Assembly (NCBI GenBank): GCA_008638375.1
Contig: CM018052.1
Span: forward strand, 359,001-423,000
DNA: 64,000 bases
From: Nyssa sinensis
Lineage: Eukaryota; Streptophyta; Magnoliopsida; Cornales; Nyssaceae
Direction: 5' to 3'
Positions 1 through 12,500 of this stretch are shown one piece after another. The notes beneath the pieces were generated by a model, which was not told the DNA's origin, did not search any database, and saw nothing but the letters and a program-made list of their open reading frames with translations. The translations under genes were made by a program, and so were the position numbers. Every line of letters starts with the position of its first letter. Within the stretch, counting starts at the first letter, position 1.

Positions 1-3000
1 CAGAACAAGACAGACCCGAACTGAACATGAGAGCAGGACAGTACAAAATCATGTTACGTGTAATGCAGTATAAAAAGTATGCCTTCAGACAGTACAATAT
101 ACAAAACAGTACAGTAAATCAAAATACAGTAACTAGACGGTGTACTTATACACCAAGTCAGAAGTTCCAGGTTACTCACAAACTGTTACGGTTATCTCCT
201 TGCACAAACAATCCGATAACCTCCAGATACGTCAGGCATCTCCATGTATATCCTGAACAATAATCATCAATCACAGACAGATCAGAACTCATCCATTCAG
301 GTCTCATTTATCATCTTAGGTATCTATCGAATCACCTAAGACAGCCTAGTAGCCTATCGCCCTTTCACTGGGTCTCACCCGAGGCTATTTCATTCTTTAA
401 TTAGGCTTAGCAGTCATCAGGATTATGATTTAAGTCATTTGGACTTCAATCGTTATCAGTTAAGCACTTATTTGACCTTAGGGGCAAAATGGTAATTTTT
501 TCATTCTTGCCCCGGACTCTGTCATGGTCCTCAGAATAGTCTACATATCTTATGTATGAAGTTCTAAGTCTTTTAGACTTAAATCGGTATCAGTTAGGTG
601 CTTATTTTAACCGTAGGGGCAAAATGGTAATTTCACCATTGCTGTCCCGGACCCTATCGAGGTCCTCAGAATGTCCCATATATCTTGTATATAATTTTCT
701 AAGTCCCTTGGACTTCATTTGGTATCTGCTTTAGATCATCGGGACACATCAGTCATTTCTCGTTTTACGCGTTGATAGTTCCGGAGTCTTACTTAGCCCT
801 TCAGTGTTCATAATTATACTTACGATAATTTATCAGATCAGATTGACCTTTATCTTACACTTACAGTGCTCAGGGGTATTTTGGTCATTTTACGTTTCGT
901 AAGATTCTGACCCCGGTTCGTCATTTATTTGGGTATACAGTTTCACCAGTGTTCGGGTTTCTATCGGTATCAGTTTCGTCCCAATCGGACTTCATTTGGG
1001 CTTTGTACAGTATCAGGGGTAATTTGGTAATTTCATGTGTCATATTTTTTTGGCACGTCAGTTCATAAAATGGACCTCACCATTGGGTCCAGAGTGTCCA
1101 ACATAATTAAGTTGGACTGTCTGTTATGTTTAATTGACCCTGGGAAGCATCAGGGGCAGTACGGTCATTTACACTTTATGTGTCTGTATTTTTCGGGACT
1201 CCGGTTTGTTAAACGGACCTCACCGTTGAGTTCAGAATGCCCGACATAGTCAAAATAGACTGTCTTTTATTTTTATTTGGGTCTGGTGCCATCAGGGGCA
1301 GTACAGTAATTTATCACTTACAGGTCTGTATTTTTCGGTACATAATTTCCTAATTTGGACTGTACCATTGAGTCCAGAATATTTGAAATAGTGAAAATAC
1401 ACTATTCATTTAATTTATTTGGACTCCGTTTGACATATTTAATGTTCAGGGGTAAAATTGTAATTTTACCTATTTAATAAAATAATTAAATAATTATTTT
1501 ATTATTTAATTAATTTATTCAGGGCTTAAATGTATAAATTTTCAAAAGTCTGGGCCACTATACAATTCTGTCAAACAGTAGGGGTAAATCCGTAATTTTA
1601 GGAACTTTAGGGGTCAAAAATGGAATTTCATTAAATTAGGGTTCAAACCAAACGGTTCTAGGGTTCACTGGCTGAACCGGTCCAGAACTCTTGTGAACCA
1701 ACCGGTTCACTGACCCTCAGAAAACCGGGATAGCATATCCCATTTAACCTCAATTGCCCCTTTATCCGTGGTTTGGATAGGCCCAGTTCAGATTTCAATT
1801 TATTAGCTATGTTACCAAACAGGCTAATTTTAAATTTTTAAAATAAAACGGTTTACACCAAAACGGTACCGTTCTATTAATTCGGTGGCATCACTCGTGG
1901 ACAGACACGTGTCCGAGTCGGTTCAGTGGGTTTAGGCGTGTTGGACGAGTCGACTCGGTCGACTCGTCATCTTCTTCACCAACCAGTGTACTGTTGCCCT
2001 AATTCCCAGTCCCCATTGTTCTCTATTTCGTGAAGTTTCAAGCACGGTTTCCAACTGTTTTTGGTTCCAATCAGTCCCTAGGTGTCATGCCAATATTTTG
2101 GCATCCATTTCATGCATCGAAGCCATGCATGGGGTGCTGTTTGGCCGATTGTCTCACAGAGTTTCGGTTCGGTCGTGGGGCCTTGTTCCTCAACCAAATC
2201 GCACTTGGTTTGGTTCTTTGTGACCCTTAGGACAGGAGCTTCAACTCTCCATTCTAAAATTTCAGTTTAAAAGCCCGTTACAGAATTTGGGTTCCATGGC
2301 CGAGACCTATAGGTTCGGTTTTGAGGGTCCAAATCAGTGTTCTAGGGTCGCGGGTTGGTGGTTTTGGCACCCTAGGAAGGTCTAGTTCAGTTCTGTACAT
2401 GCAAGAAGTCAATTGGTTGAGGTCGGTTCAGACCTGCAACTCAAGGTCATCCATGGTGGCTGTGTTGCAGTTCTGTGGTTTTCATGGCCATCCGCCCCTT
2501 TCGGTTGTTTTAAAACAATCCTAGGCCTCTCAGTAATATATATATACAGTTTATATAGGTCCAAAGCCACCCAAACAGTATTAACTTCAAACAGAAAATT
2601 TTCCAGTTTAAAAAGGGTTATACCTCTTTCAAACAGTAGCTTTCCTTGCCATCCATGGCTCAGTTCCTGATTTTTGGCACTCCAGGTGTGCCTCATTCAG
2701 TCGTGCATCTTCAGTTCCTTTCCTTCTTGTGCATCTCATGAAGACACACACATGCACACACCATGCTTGATCTCACATGGATTTTCTCTCTTGGTCTCTC
2801 ACCCAAGACTACATGCAGACTCTCTAAGCTTCTAACAGACCTACCCCTCTATAACAGTTCTGATTTTTGTGTTACAACAGCCCCCCCCAAGATGTGTACA
2901 CATATATATATATATATTCACTCTTATACATATACATCTTTATATATAAATGAATATATCAGAGATCAGTGGGATTTAGGCTGATGGGAGTTGATGTAAT

Positions 3001-3596
3001 CCATCATATGGGGTTTGCATGTAACCTCATTGGTCCAATTTGAGGTGGGGCTTGGTTAACTTAGAGATATATACAATTGAGTTGTATATATATGCACAAA
3101 GTAATGGCAGCCCAGTTGGTAAACTTTTTGAGAAAAATTCATTCCCTCTCAAAGGTCAAGGGTTCAATTCCCTTGGCCTCCCATTTGGCCCCTTTTTCAC
3201 CATTTTTGGTTAAGGCCACGTTTGGCTGCGCAGTAATTCAGTTTTTGATGTTTGCCTCATAACTTTCATTCCGTAGCTTCTTTTTCAACGCGGTTTCTTC
3301 CGGTCAGTTCCTATTTCAGTTATCTTCAGTGTCAGAGGTTCCGTGTCATTTATTATTCATTCGGGATTTTCCCGGGTTAGCTAATTCAGGTTCCGTTAGT
3401 ATTAAAACGGCGTTATTTCACCGAATTAATCAGTAATTTGGATTCGGGTAAGGTACCCTTCCCTCCAGACATTTAATTATTTAATCGGTCTATGGCGACC
3501 GCCGGGATTATGATTAATTCCCTAAATCATTCTGTAAGTCAGTATTAATTAATAATTATTAATTAATTATTAATTACACGGGATCGGGGTGCTACA
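1..3596 (-). mobile_element. Long LTR X1, family X, reverse, truncated by window edge
   Basis: On the + strand this ends in CGGGGTGCTACA, the reverse complement of an LTR start (TGTAGCACCCCG). Its left end lies outside the window. From about position 133 onward it matches X2 (49172 onward) closely, including the 'gtgtacttatacacc' block, the tRNA-like block and the AT-rich end. The first ~120 bases are the tail of a degenerate CAGAACAGA-type purine repeat also seen in X2. No reading frame looks real. Because the sequence after 3596 lacks a polypurine-tract complement, a solo LTR inserted into older element V1 is the likeliest reading; the right flank would then carry target duplication AAAGG, which cannot be checked here. 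Confidence 0.8.
3104..3184 (+). other. tRNA-like block inside LTR X1
   Basis: An A-box-like run (tggcagcccagttgg) is followed about 50 bases later by a B-box/T-arm-like run (aagggttcaattccctt) whose stem pairs perfectly. No acceptor stem or normal anticodon arm forms, so this is not a functional tRNA gene. The same block is in X2 and, in forward orientation, X3, always at the equivalent LTR position. Confidence 0.6.
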
Positions 3597-5024
3597 AAAG
3601 GTATCTAGTACCTTGATCTTTTTTTTTATCCATTTCTTTGGTAGTGGTCATAGGAAGTCAACGGTGCGACTAGACTACACCATTTTCATCATTTACAGTG
3701 TTTTGGTTTCTCATTCAAATACTTTAAGTTCTACGAAGGACAGAGTCCTTGATAGATTCACATTATTCCACTTGAATTCATATGGAGGCTTAGGATAGTA
3801 ATCTGAAAGAAAAGATTTGAATTTTCATTTGTCCAAAACTTATATATCACTATCTTTCCAATTTCTCCTCCCATTTTTTTTTTTGTTTTATGAGTTCTGC
3901 CTTGGATTTACTACATACGTTCTGTTGCAAGATTTGCAACGTCACCCATCTAAGTCTCTTTTTGTGTATTGAACTTCCTTTGATTATGAAAATTTTCGTA
4001 TTTCCCTTTTTTCATTTCTAGCATCATATTTGCTTTTGTATTTATGAACATCTTTTGGCTCGTGCTATGACGATTTACTCGTATTCTCTTTGCATTACAA
4101 TATTTATCCCCTGTACGAGTGACCTCAAATTTATTTGAACTTTCCATTTGTGATTTCTCAATCAAGTGTCCATTTTTTGAAGATTTATCAATCCTCTTTT
4201 CATTTCATTTTGTATTATTCATTAGCATTCCTGCCTTTGTTTCCAAATCCTTGTTCATCCTTTTATGATTTAGATAGGTTGAGGAAATCAGTTCCTCTAT
4301 TTTTTTTCCACATTATAGGCTGGTACGAAGGCCTTTTACAATTGATCTTTTCACAGATTTTGATTCCTTATCCCTTCATAAATTAAAGTATGGTACATAT
4401 ACTTAGAAGATTTTAGGGTAGTCTTTTATCCCAGTCACCGATTCTTTATATGACAGTCTACTTCGAAAGTGTTCTTAATGGTGTTATTATATTTGGTTTA
4501 CCTTGAATTTTCCACATCATTTGATCAGTTCAAAAGTCTTAAGACTTTTTAATTTATAACTATTATTTTGGTTCTACTTACCTTTGCTCTGAAAGGTTGT
4601 TCAATTGTCTCATTTCTTATACTCATCATCATATTCGATTTTTCATCATATGTTACATTACTTTCCCCAGTCGTTATTCAACTTTTTCAAATTTGTTCTT
4701 TCAAAAACTTATTCAACCGTATAGGGAATTCCTTGTACATTCTATGACTTCATATCATATTCAGGATTGTTCACATCGATTAGCCATCCCATCATTTTAT
4801 CGTTACATTTGACATTCAAAGTTAATCAAGATTATGTCAAGTTTTTCCCACCATAGAATTTCTTAACTTCTTTAGTTTCACAGATGTAGTTATCCTTGCT
4901 TTCTACCTCAACCTTAACTATTCTCCTAGCTGAAAGAATTATGTATCACTTTAGTATAGTTGTTGTCCCCACCAGTTTTCTAACCCTTATGCCACAATTT
5001 TTGTCTCTTTAATTGTTAGATCAC

Positions 5025-6330
5025 GTTAATCCTCAAAAAGTCGTTCAGAGTCATCAATCATTTATCCCTTGAAATAGATTCAGCAAATTCAATAAAGTAC
5101 CGCCCATAATTGGGTCATATTGTCACCTAGATCAGCAAGATCCATTGAATTTTTTCCAATGATCATTCATCACGTATCAATCTCCTTTTAGAACCATCAC
5201 ATTTCATAACGTTCACTTGATAGTTTTGTTTAATCAGTATTTGCCTCCCAATGATCCCTTTGTCCTTACCCTATATGACTCACTCAAGGATCCTTATATT
5301 TTTAATATGTCATCAATCCATCGGGGTTCTCAAACTCTTCACGTTACTATTCATTAAGTCTTCCTCAAACCATCTCTCATATAGATTTGTTGTTAAATCC
5401 ACCGACTTCCCAAGATTTCACAATCCCAACGCTATGTCACCTTATATCTTCCAAAAGAGCATTAACCGTTGCCCTTGTTCGAATGATCGTTTCCCCCAAT
5501 TCATTGATCAATTCACAATTTAATGCCATAAGAGTCATCAACCTCGACACTGGTATGATTCTTCCCAAGAATTCTTAACCCTTACCCTTAAACACACTAC
5601 TTCCTCCTAAAAGTCACTATTCATTTGATCATCTCAATCGTCTAAGAAACATTAAGTCAGTCATAGCATAGTCTTTCCCAAAACTATTAACCTTAGTATT
5701 TAACAAGCTATCGTCTTCCAAAAGTCACCGATCATTTAACTATTTAAATCCTCGAATTCTTAGTTCCTTTAAAAGTATCTAATCGGTTAATAATCGTGTA
5801 CTTATGATCTGTACCTCAAATGCTTTATGTATATCTTTTATGAATAATGATTTCCTCGTAGTACCTCAAAAATCATATATTATCTCAATTTCATGGTTTC
5901 TCTAAATGATTTACTACCAGTTCAGTCTTTGCTATCGTTTAAATCACATTGATCTCTAACAGTTATTCAGAATCATTTATCATTTACCTTTATTTAACTT
6001 GATAGAGTATTGACTAAAATCGGGTCACACATCATCTTAGATCACCGGATTCATTGAATTTCTTCTTAATATTTATTCATCATGTGTCAGTCTCTTTTTA
6101 AAATCATCACATTTCATAAGGTCAATTCTGGCAATCTCGTTCATTTAGTAATTGTCTTCAAAAATTTATTCATCTTTACCCTATCAGGGTCTACTTATGA
6201 CTTACTAAGGAATTTCAATATTTTTGATACATCATTAATTTATTTAGAGTATCAACTCCTCTTGTAAATTATCCATTAAGTTTCCTTCAAACTATTTCTC
6301 ATTCAACCCTTGTTTATTTATCTATAGCAT
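5025..6330. repeat. Diverged tandem duplication, two units about 920 bp apart
   Basis: The segment near 5025-5410 (with 'cattgaattttttccaatgatc' then 'catcacatttcataa') recurs at about 5945-6330 in the same order with many substitutions and small indels. The shared landmarks are an atcatttatc run, a gggtcata/gggtcaca run, a 'ccattgaatt' run, 'ttaccctat' and 'ccattaag/cattaag'. This is an old internal duplication of the V1 interior. Confidence 0.6.
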
Positions 6331-6559
6331 TTATCGAAATCTCCTATAGCATTTTCAGTGTCATTCCTCGAGAATCCTTATCATTTATCTTTAAACATAC
6401 TACTATTCCCTAAGGTCACTATTTACTTAATCATCTCAATTGTTCAAGAATCACCGATTTCCATCATAACATATAGTCTTTTCCCCCAATATATAGTATT
6501 CATCAATGATAAACCTCTCGATGGTATTGAAACAATTAACATGTAACCTAGGGGTTCTG

Positions 6560-6990
6560 TTTCTAAGTTCAACTTAGTAGTAAATTCAGGAACTATAAAT
6601 CAAATATTTAAACAATATATGGGTAGATTTTAAGCAACTAGAAAATACCTGCGACTATTGGTACAGTAGTCTAATCATCTCCTGGTGGTGTTTTTGAGAC
6701 ATTATCCTTGATGGAATTTTTGGTAGTTAGGGCATTTAATTATGCCTCTGTTGTCATCTTTGACCCTTTTTGGCAATTTCCTTCCTGCCCCATTTTGTGG
6801 TCTTTGTTGGTGCCACTACCTCATTGTAAGTGGTCAACTACTGGGGCTGATTCTGGGTAGAGCCTTGGTGACTCTTTTCCTAAGGCGTTTTATTCTGTTC
6901 AATTGATCTATCCGATCCACCTCAGTCAGATGATTCCTGGCTATCGGCGTATTCCTAGTGTTAACTTTTTCTATAGAAGATAATCTGTCA
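6560..6990 (-). pseudogene. Possible gag remnant of V1
   Basis: Just downstream (minus strand) of the primer-site complement, a stretch reads like a decayed gag. Near 6737-6696 the minus strand gives CPNYQKFHQG, resembling the first zinc-knuckle stretch of some plant chromovirus gag proteins (C-P-x-C-x-K-F-H-x-G), but with the second Cys replaced and stops around it. Upstream, near 6985-6900, a short open run begins after an acceptor-like 'cttctatag'. There are several stops and frame changes, so no product is expected. The assignment rests on position and one short motif. Confidence 0.35.
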
Positions 6991-7130
6991 ATGTATACAT
7001 AAAACAACAGTAAGTGTTCACATAACAGTCTGTCTCAATAGTGTCAGTGTTATCTATCCACTGACTCTTAGACATTAACAGTTCTAGTACTCTAATCCTG
7101 TCTCTCATGACTCACTAGAACCTAAGACTC

Positions 7131-7144
7131 TGCTCTGTTACCAA
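7131..7144 (-). promoter_or_regulatory. Primer binding site of V1, initiator-Met type
   Basis: The minus strand reads tggtaacagagca, one change from the usual plant initiator-Met site TGGTATCAGAGCA. It lies next to the LTR edge at 7147, which fixes V1 as reverse and 7147 as the inner edge of its 5' LTR. Confidence 0.75.
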
Positions 7145-9289
7145 GCTATCACGACCCGAAACCCACCCTATATGGATTTTGTGTCGCGGGGCCGACTCAA
7201 TGGTCGTCCCTACTTTTTTCTTTTCTTTGTATCAATGACAACATTATATAATGTAACTTATCAGTAGATTAGCGGAAGTCTTAATACAAAATATTGTTTA
7301 ACAACTGAAAACTGTAAACTGACATAAACATAACATACAACCACTCTTAGGTGGTGAGTACATGGGAGAGACTCTATTCACTTCTATCATGCTCTTTAAC
7401 TGTTTCCTTAAGCTCCTGAACTCATACGGTGGTTCTGCAGCATCCTTACCTAAAAATAGTAAGTTGGGGTGAGCTAACAAAGCTCAGTAAGTAAAAGTCT
7501 ATCTCCAATATGGGTTAAGGTTAACATAGAAACATATGAACTCATCAGGTAACATGGTAGCCAACCATGGAAACAGTTGCAGTTAACGGTAAAATGCCAC
7601 AATGGCCAATGAACAGTAAGGCACAATGAACAAGTATGAGTAATGGTATAACATGAAGATGGGAAAAACTCAATAATCACAGTCAACATAAATATAATGC
7701 TACAATAATTCGGTCATAGTCAAATGCAATAAATAAGGAACTATCAACATAGAATTATTCATAGGGAAATGAAAACATCCTATGAATTCAATAACATAAA
7801 TCATAACAGTCAAACTTGAGTGATGCATTTACTCTATTCAGGGTTTGGCAGACCCTCAGTTTTATGGGGGCCTGGCATACCTGTAATATCCCGACCCGGG
7901 ATACTGGGTCACATGACACGTATTACGAGAAAAAAGAAATTATATATATAGATAATTAATTAATTATTAAATTAATTAATTAATTATGAAAAAAAATGAA
8001 TATATGTATGTATAAATTAAATGTATATATATGTATATATATATTAAAGGAATAAAATATGAAAATGTTAAAAAAATGAAAAGTGGAAAAGTTGAATAGC
8101 ATGTGAATGTGTGTGAGTGTGTCGGCCGGTGTGTGTGTGTGTGTCTTGTATATATATGTGTATATGTATATATATGTATATAATAATGCATAGTGGAAAA
8201 CAAAAGAAAAAGTAGAAATTATGAGATGGGAGAGCTAATGCACATGCAAAGTGAAAAAGCAAAAATGATGAAGTGTAAGATGGGTTGATGCAATGATGAA
8301 GTGTAGAGAGAGAGAGAGAGAGAGAGAATGGAGGAGAGAGAGGTCGGCTACCCTTTTCTTTAAAAAGCCAAAACATGCAAAGCATGTGATCTCTCACGAA
8401 GGAAACCAAAAGAAGAAGAATTGAAGAGAAGAGAGGAAGGGGAAAGAACAGCAACCTAAAGGTGAGAATTTTAGAAAAATTTTTATATTTCTCTCTTTAG
8501 GATTTTGATGTATTAGCAATTGTTCTTGAGCTATATACACACATATGATGATAGATATATGGTTATAAGCATGTCAAGCATGATTTCAGGTTTCAAATAC
8601 ACTGAAAAATGAAGAACCCAAGAACGGCTGCCATTGAAGACCTTGCCCATGGCAGGTCTGAACCGAGCTTCTTTAAGCTTGATTTAGCTTATCAAGACTT
8701 AAAATAGATACTATAAGCATGCTAAAAACCCATATACGCGACCAAAAATCATGAACAATGGCCCTCAAACCTCGAGTTGCAGGTTACGGGTTTACACCCC
8801 AAGCCTCCAAACTCGTGAATTAAGCCATTTATGTAAATGAAAACTGGATCCCCATGAAGAGGGGATCACAACAAGCCAAGTCTCATCAAAAATGGTTGAG
8901 AAATAAGCATGAACGACCCATGAACAGGTTCGGATTATCGTGGCTTGAACAGAGTTTTTGAACTACATTCGAATCTCTAAATGAATGCCAAAACACTCCA
9001 TGATGTTTTAGAAACATCTTGGAGAAGAAACAGTGAGAAAATCGTTGGCCAAAATCCACGAAATAGGAAAAATGTGAAAACTGTAACTAGGGTTACAGTG
9101 GGGTCGAATTGGGGAAGACGACCGAGTCGACTCGTGAACCGTTTTAAACGGTGGGTGGACTCGGGACAGGTGGCAGCCTCTGGGCTTGCCACCGATTAAA
9201 TGGGACGACATCGTTTGGGCCTTAGTTACGTATATATATATATATATATATATAACTGTTAAGTTTGAAAAGAAAAGGAAGGAAATGCG

Positions 9290-9356
9290 GTCGGTGGGGT
9301 TCGAACCCCTGACCTCACGCGCCCCACGCGTGCCTTTATCCACTCGGCCACGCGTA
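9290..9356 (-). other. tRNA(Leu/Ser)-like block inside LTR A
   Basis: Read on the minus strand it has GTGGCCGAGTGGATAAAGGC, very close to the D-arm of plant tRNA-Leu/Ser genes, and then a T-arm (ggggttcgaacccc) with perfect pairing. The 5' and 3' ends do not form an acceptor stem. The same block is in solo LTR D at the equivalent place (32082-32145). It is flanked by TA runs. Confidence 0.65.
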
Positions 9357-9488
9357 TGCGTGTGGCCATATACGAACACAATATATATATATATATATAT
9401 ATATAATACAGTTAATTAAATCCAAATTTTAAAACAAAAGATGCAATTGCACCTTACAGGATTCGATCGTGCGTGGCATGGGGAGGGA

Positions 9489-9514
9489 GATGGCACGCTG
9501 GCCAGCGTGCCATC
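9489..9514. repeat. 26 bp perfect palindrome in LTR A
   Basis: The run from 9489 to 9514 reads the same on both strands, centred on TGGCCA. It recurs with one changed base at 31926-31951 in LTR D. Confidence 0.85.
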
Positions 9515-12500
9515 CTATTCAACCTGTTCCATATTCCTCATTAAAAATATATATATTACATGTTATGCTTTAATTTAATTAAATAAAATTAATTAAATTA
9601 AATACTCCGAAATGGCCCGTTGTCCAAAAATGACAAGTTATATATGTAACCTTACTATCTTGGACCCCCTGAGTCCATTGGTGAGGTCCTCGACATGAGA
9701 TGAGGTCCTGAAAAATTTGAGACCCTTGAATATGTCAAAAATGACCATTTTACCCTTTTACATATAACAGTCCAAATTAAATATTAGGAAAGCCTAAACC
9801 GACTTTCTTCTACACACCGGACTCAATGGTAGAGTCTATTCGACCAAAAGATATGTCTAAAATAAAAAGACATAAAATTTGATGAATATCATCTGTTAGA
9901 TGACTATGAACTGAAATATGAGGATCTAATACGATTTAAGCATAAGTTAAGGAATATCGAGATGATATTACAATGAATGTGAAGTTGATGAGATGTTTAT
10001 GAATTGTTCTTAGGAACTACAAGGACAGTGGGAAGCGCATTATTAGCACTAACCCTAAAGGACCAAGGTGAGTAACCCTGTGTTTGAATTGGAGATTTAA
10101 CTCCATGGATTTGAAAAGATTTTAAGTACAAGATATGAATTATTTGAAGTTTCAAATTCAGTATTTACATAATTCAGTTTTTAATTGTTCTGTTTTATAA
10201 ACTCATGGTGACATGCTCAGTGATTGGTTTCTGTAACAGTTTTTCTTCAAATATTTTTCAGCATGTCTAGCTTAAAATGCAATTATGTTCAATATCCTGA
10301 ATTTGCTTATTTCAAGTATACGAATGTTTATCACGAAGTTATAAATGTTATGTTTTTAAGTACTCACGAGAGTTATCTATTTTGATGTACTCACATGCTA
10401 AACATATTTTTAATGCAAGATTAATGGTGCATAAGCACATAGACATGATTCTGAGTTTTCAGTTGCCCTGTAAAATAGGCAGGATTTTGGGTTGTACGGA
10501 ACCCAATTGCCCTGTAAAATGCCAAGTAGCAGGATCTAATCCCCCAGGCATGAGATATCTCTATTGATAAGTAATATGGGCGTCCGGTTCGAAACGGATT
10601 CCACTAATGGAAGTGATAAGATGACAAATGGTTTGAAAATGGAAGCAAGTTTTTACTCTCATTTTCAATATGCATATGTTGAGTTTTATATACTCTATTA
10701 AAGAAATACATGATATGTTATATGTTTTAAAAGTTCTCAAGTATAAGTATAGCTTGAATACTTTAAATGTTTCAAAGCTATTGTTTTATGAAATGCTCAT
10801 GTTTTGAGTTATATACTCTATTTGACAAGTATGAGCTTAGCTTAAATACTTTAAATGTTTCAAAGCTACATGATTTAAGGAATGCATATATTCTGTATTC
10901 AAAGTATACGAACAATTGGCGGTGATTATTTTACAAACTCTTATGTACTAAACCACTGCTAATTGAAAACCCCATGACAAACACTTGAATTGCTCACAAG
11001 CTTAGATTAGCTTACCCGGACTTTGTTCGGACCCCCCTTTCAGGTAATGCAGCAGACAGAGTCTTAAGGACGTTGATGATGAGTCTAGCTGATTTTTGGA
11101 AGATTGTTCAAGTAGTTTCTCTTGAGAAACCTATGAACTCTAGTAGTACATTTTGTATTAGTAGACAATGTAAGAATATGTATTAAGCCTCAGGGCAACT
11201 AAACATGTATTGTATTCATGATATAAGTCTTTAAGTTTTAGTTATACTCTGAATGTGTAACCATGTATGCTATGTATGGAGCGGCAGTACCGAACGGATG
11301 TGCTTAATTTAAAAATGAAAAGAAAAGAAAAAGTTTTTCACGCTTCCGCAAAACGTATGTTGCACATCTATTCGATACCGCTGCATATGCGAGCCTTGTC
11401 TCGAGGTCCTCGGGTCTCGGGGCGGCGATCGCGATCCGGTAATCCGCTTAGGGTGGGTTTCGGGTCGTGACAATACCCCCCATTAACATGAATGCTTATA
11501 AAATGCCCTTTTTACTCACTGTGTAAAAATGCCATCATTGCCATGTGTTCGTTCACGGACTCGACCCGTAAGTCATGTCAATCAAATAGCATTGGAAGGA
11601 AATTGTGACTGAGCACAAAATTTGGCATTTATCATAAATCAAGATTCTATCGTAATTCCATAAGAAGTGCATAAAGTATGGAATATATGCAGTAACATAC
11701 AATGATAGGCCTTTCAAGGTCCAGTACAACAAAGCAATCATGAGATAATAGTCAATAAGCATCCACCAGATGGGACAATATCGATGGTGGAACAATAGTA
11801 GTGGGTACGTACATGAGTACAAAATTTTTGCAGTAATAGAAAGAATGTGGCTTGGAAAATCACGTATAAGAGATAGGAATTTACTTACCTTTAGTCCGTA
11901 CGATCTCCTTTAGTTTTCTGTAACCTTTTCTTTTCCCTTTGACTTGCCTATACATCAATAAATACGTCTCAGTTCTAATGTCATTTATCAAATTATACAC
12001 CTCATTACTCTAAGTATCTCTTTTACTAATTTAGACTCGACCATTAAGTTCGGGACGTCAAACAAAATCAGTTAGGCTTTCACAATTTCCAATTTGGATT
12101 TCTATACCGAAAGGGCAAGATGGTCATTTTACATGTCTCTATTTTTTTTGGGTTCTGTTTTCACAATTCAGACTTCACCATTAAGTCCAGAAGGTTTGAA
12201 ATAATAAAATTTCACTATTTATTTAATCCAATCGGAGTCTGTTTGACTCACATTTGACTTAGGGTTATTTTAGTCATTTTGGCATTTCTACGGGTATTTT
12301 ATTTTTTGGGACTCCGTCTCATGAAATGGACCTCACCATTAGGTTTAAAAGGTCCAAGATAATAAATTTACACTATTAATTTACTTTAATCGGAGTCTGT
12401 TTGACTCATTTTTGACTTAAGAATATTTTAGTAATTTCTCCTATTTCTAATTAATTAAATTAATATTTAATTAATTATTCCTTCGGTCATTTCATAATAA

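Larger units (their letters stand above)
3597..7146 (-). mobile_element. Decayed interior of reverse chromovirus-like element V1
   Basis: This AT-rich stretch lies between LTR X1 and the primer-site complement at 7131-7144. Read on the minus strand it should run from primer site through gag and pol, but no RT, RNase H or integrase motif is visible, so it is a coding-deficient relic. Parts of 4800-6560 resemble the interior of element Z (for example the 'cagtcatagcatagtctttcc' neighbourhood near 5660 and 43625), suggesting related non-autonomous elements. Most short reading frames here are chance. Confidence 0.6.
7882..11472 (+). mobile_element. Solo LTR A (3591 bp), target duplication ATACC
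   Basis: It starts TGTAATATCCCGACCCGG and ends GGGTTTCGGGTCGTGACA. The 5 bases before (7877-7881) and after (11473-11477) are both ATACC, which proves a single integration. There is no coding capacity and no second LTR, so it is a solo LTR of a long-LTR Ty3/gypsy family, as the complete LTR-primer site arrangement of related X3 shows. Inside are a (GA)n run near 8308-8328, a tRNA-like block, a 26 bp palindrome, an exon-like cassette (10014-10067) and the conserved block near 10527-10561 shared with B-E. Confidence 0.92.

Noticed and set aside
8068..8454. 128-codon frame and other frames over GA/TA repeats
   Set aside because: Low-complexity Ser/Leu/Tyr/Ile strings from simple repeats inside LTR A.
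9290..9356. Functional tRNA genes at this and the other tRNA-like blocks
   Set aside because: D-arm and T-arm resemble tRNAs, but acceptor stems do not pair and a normal anticodon arm is missing.
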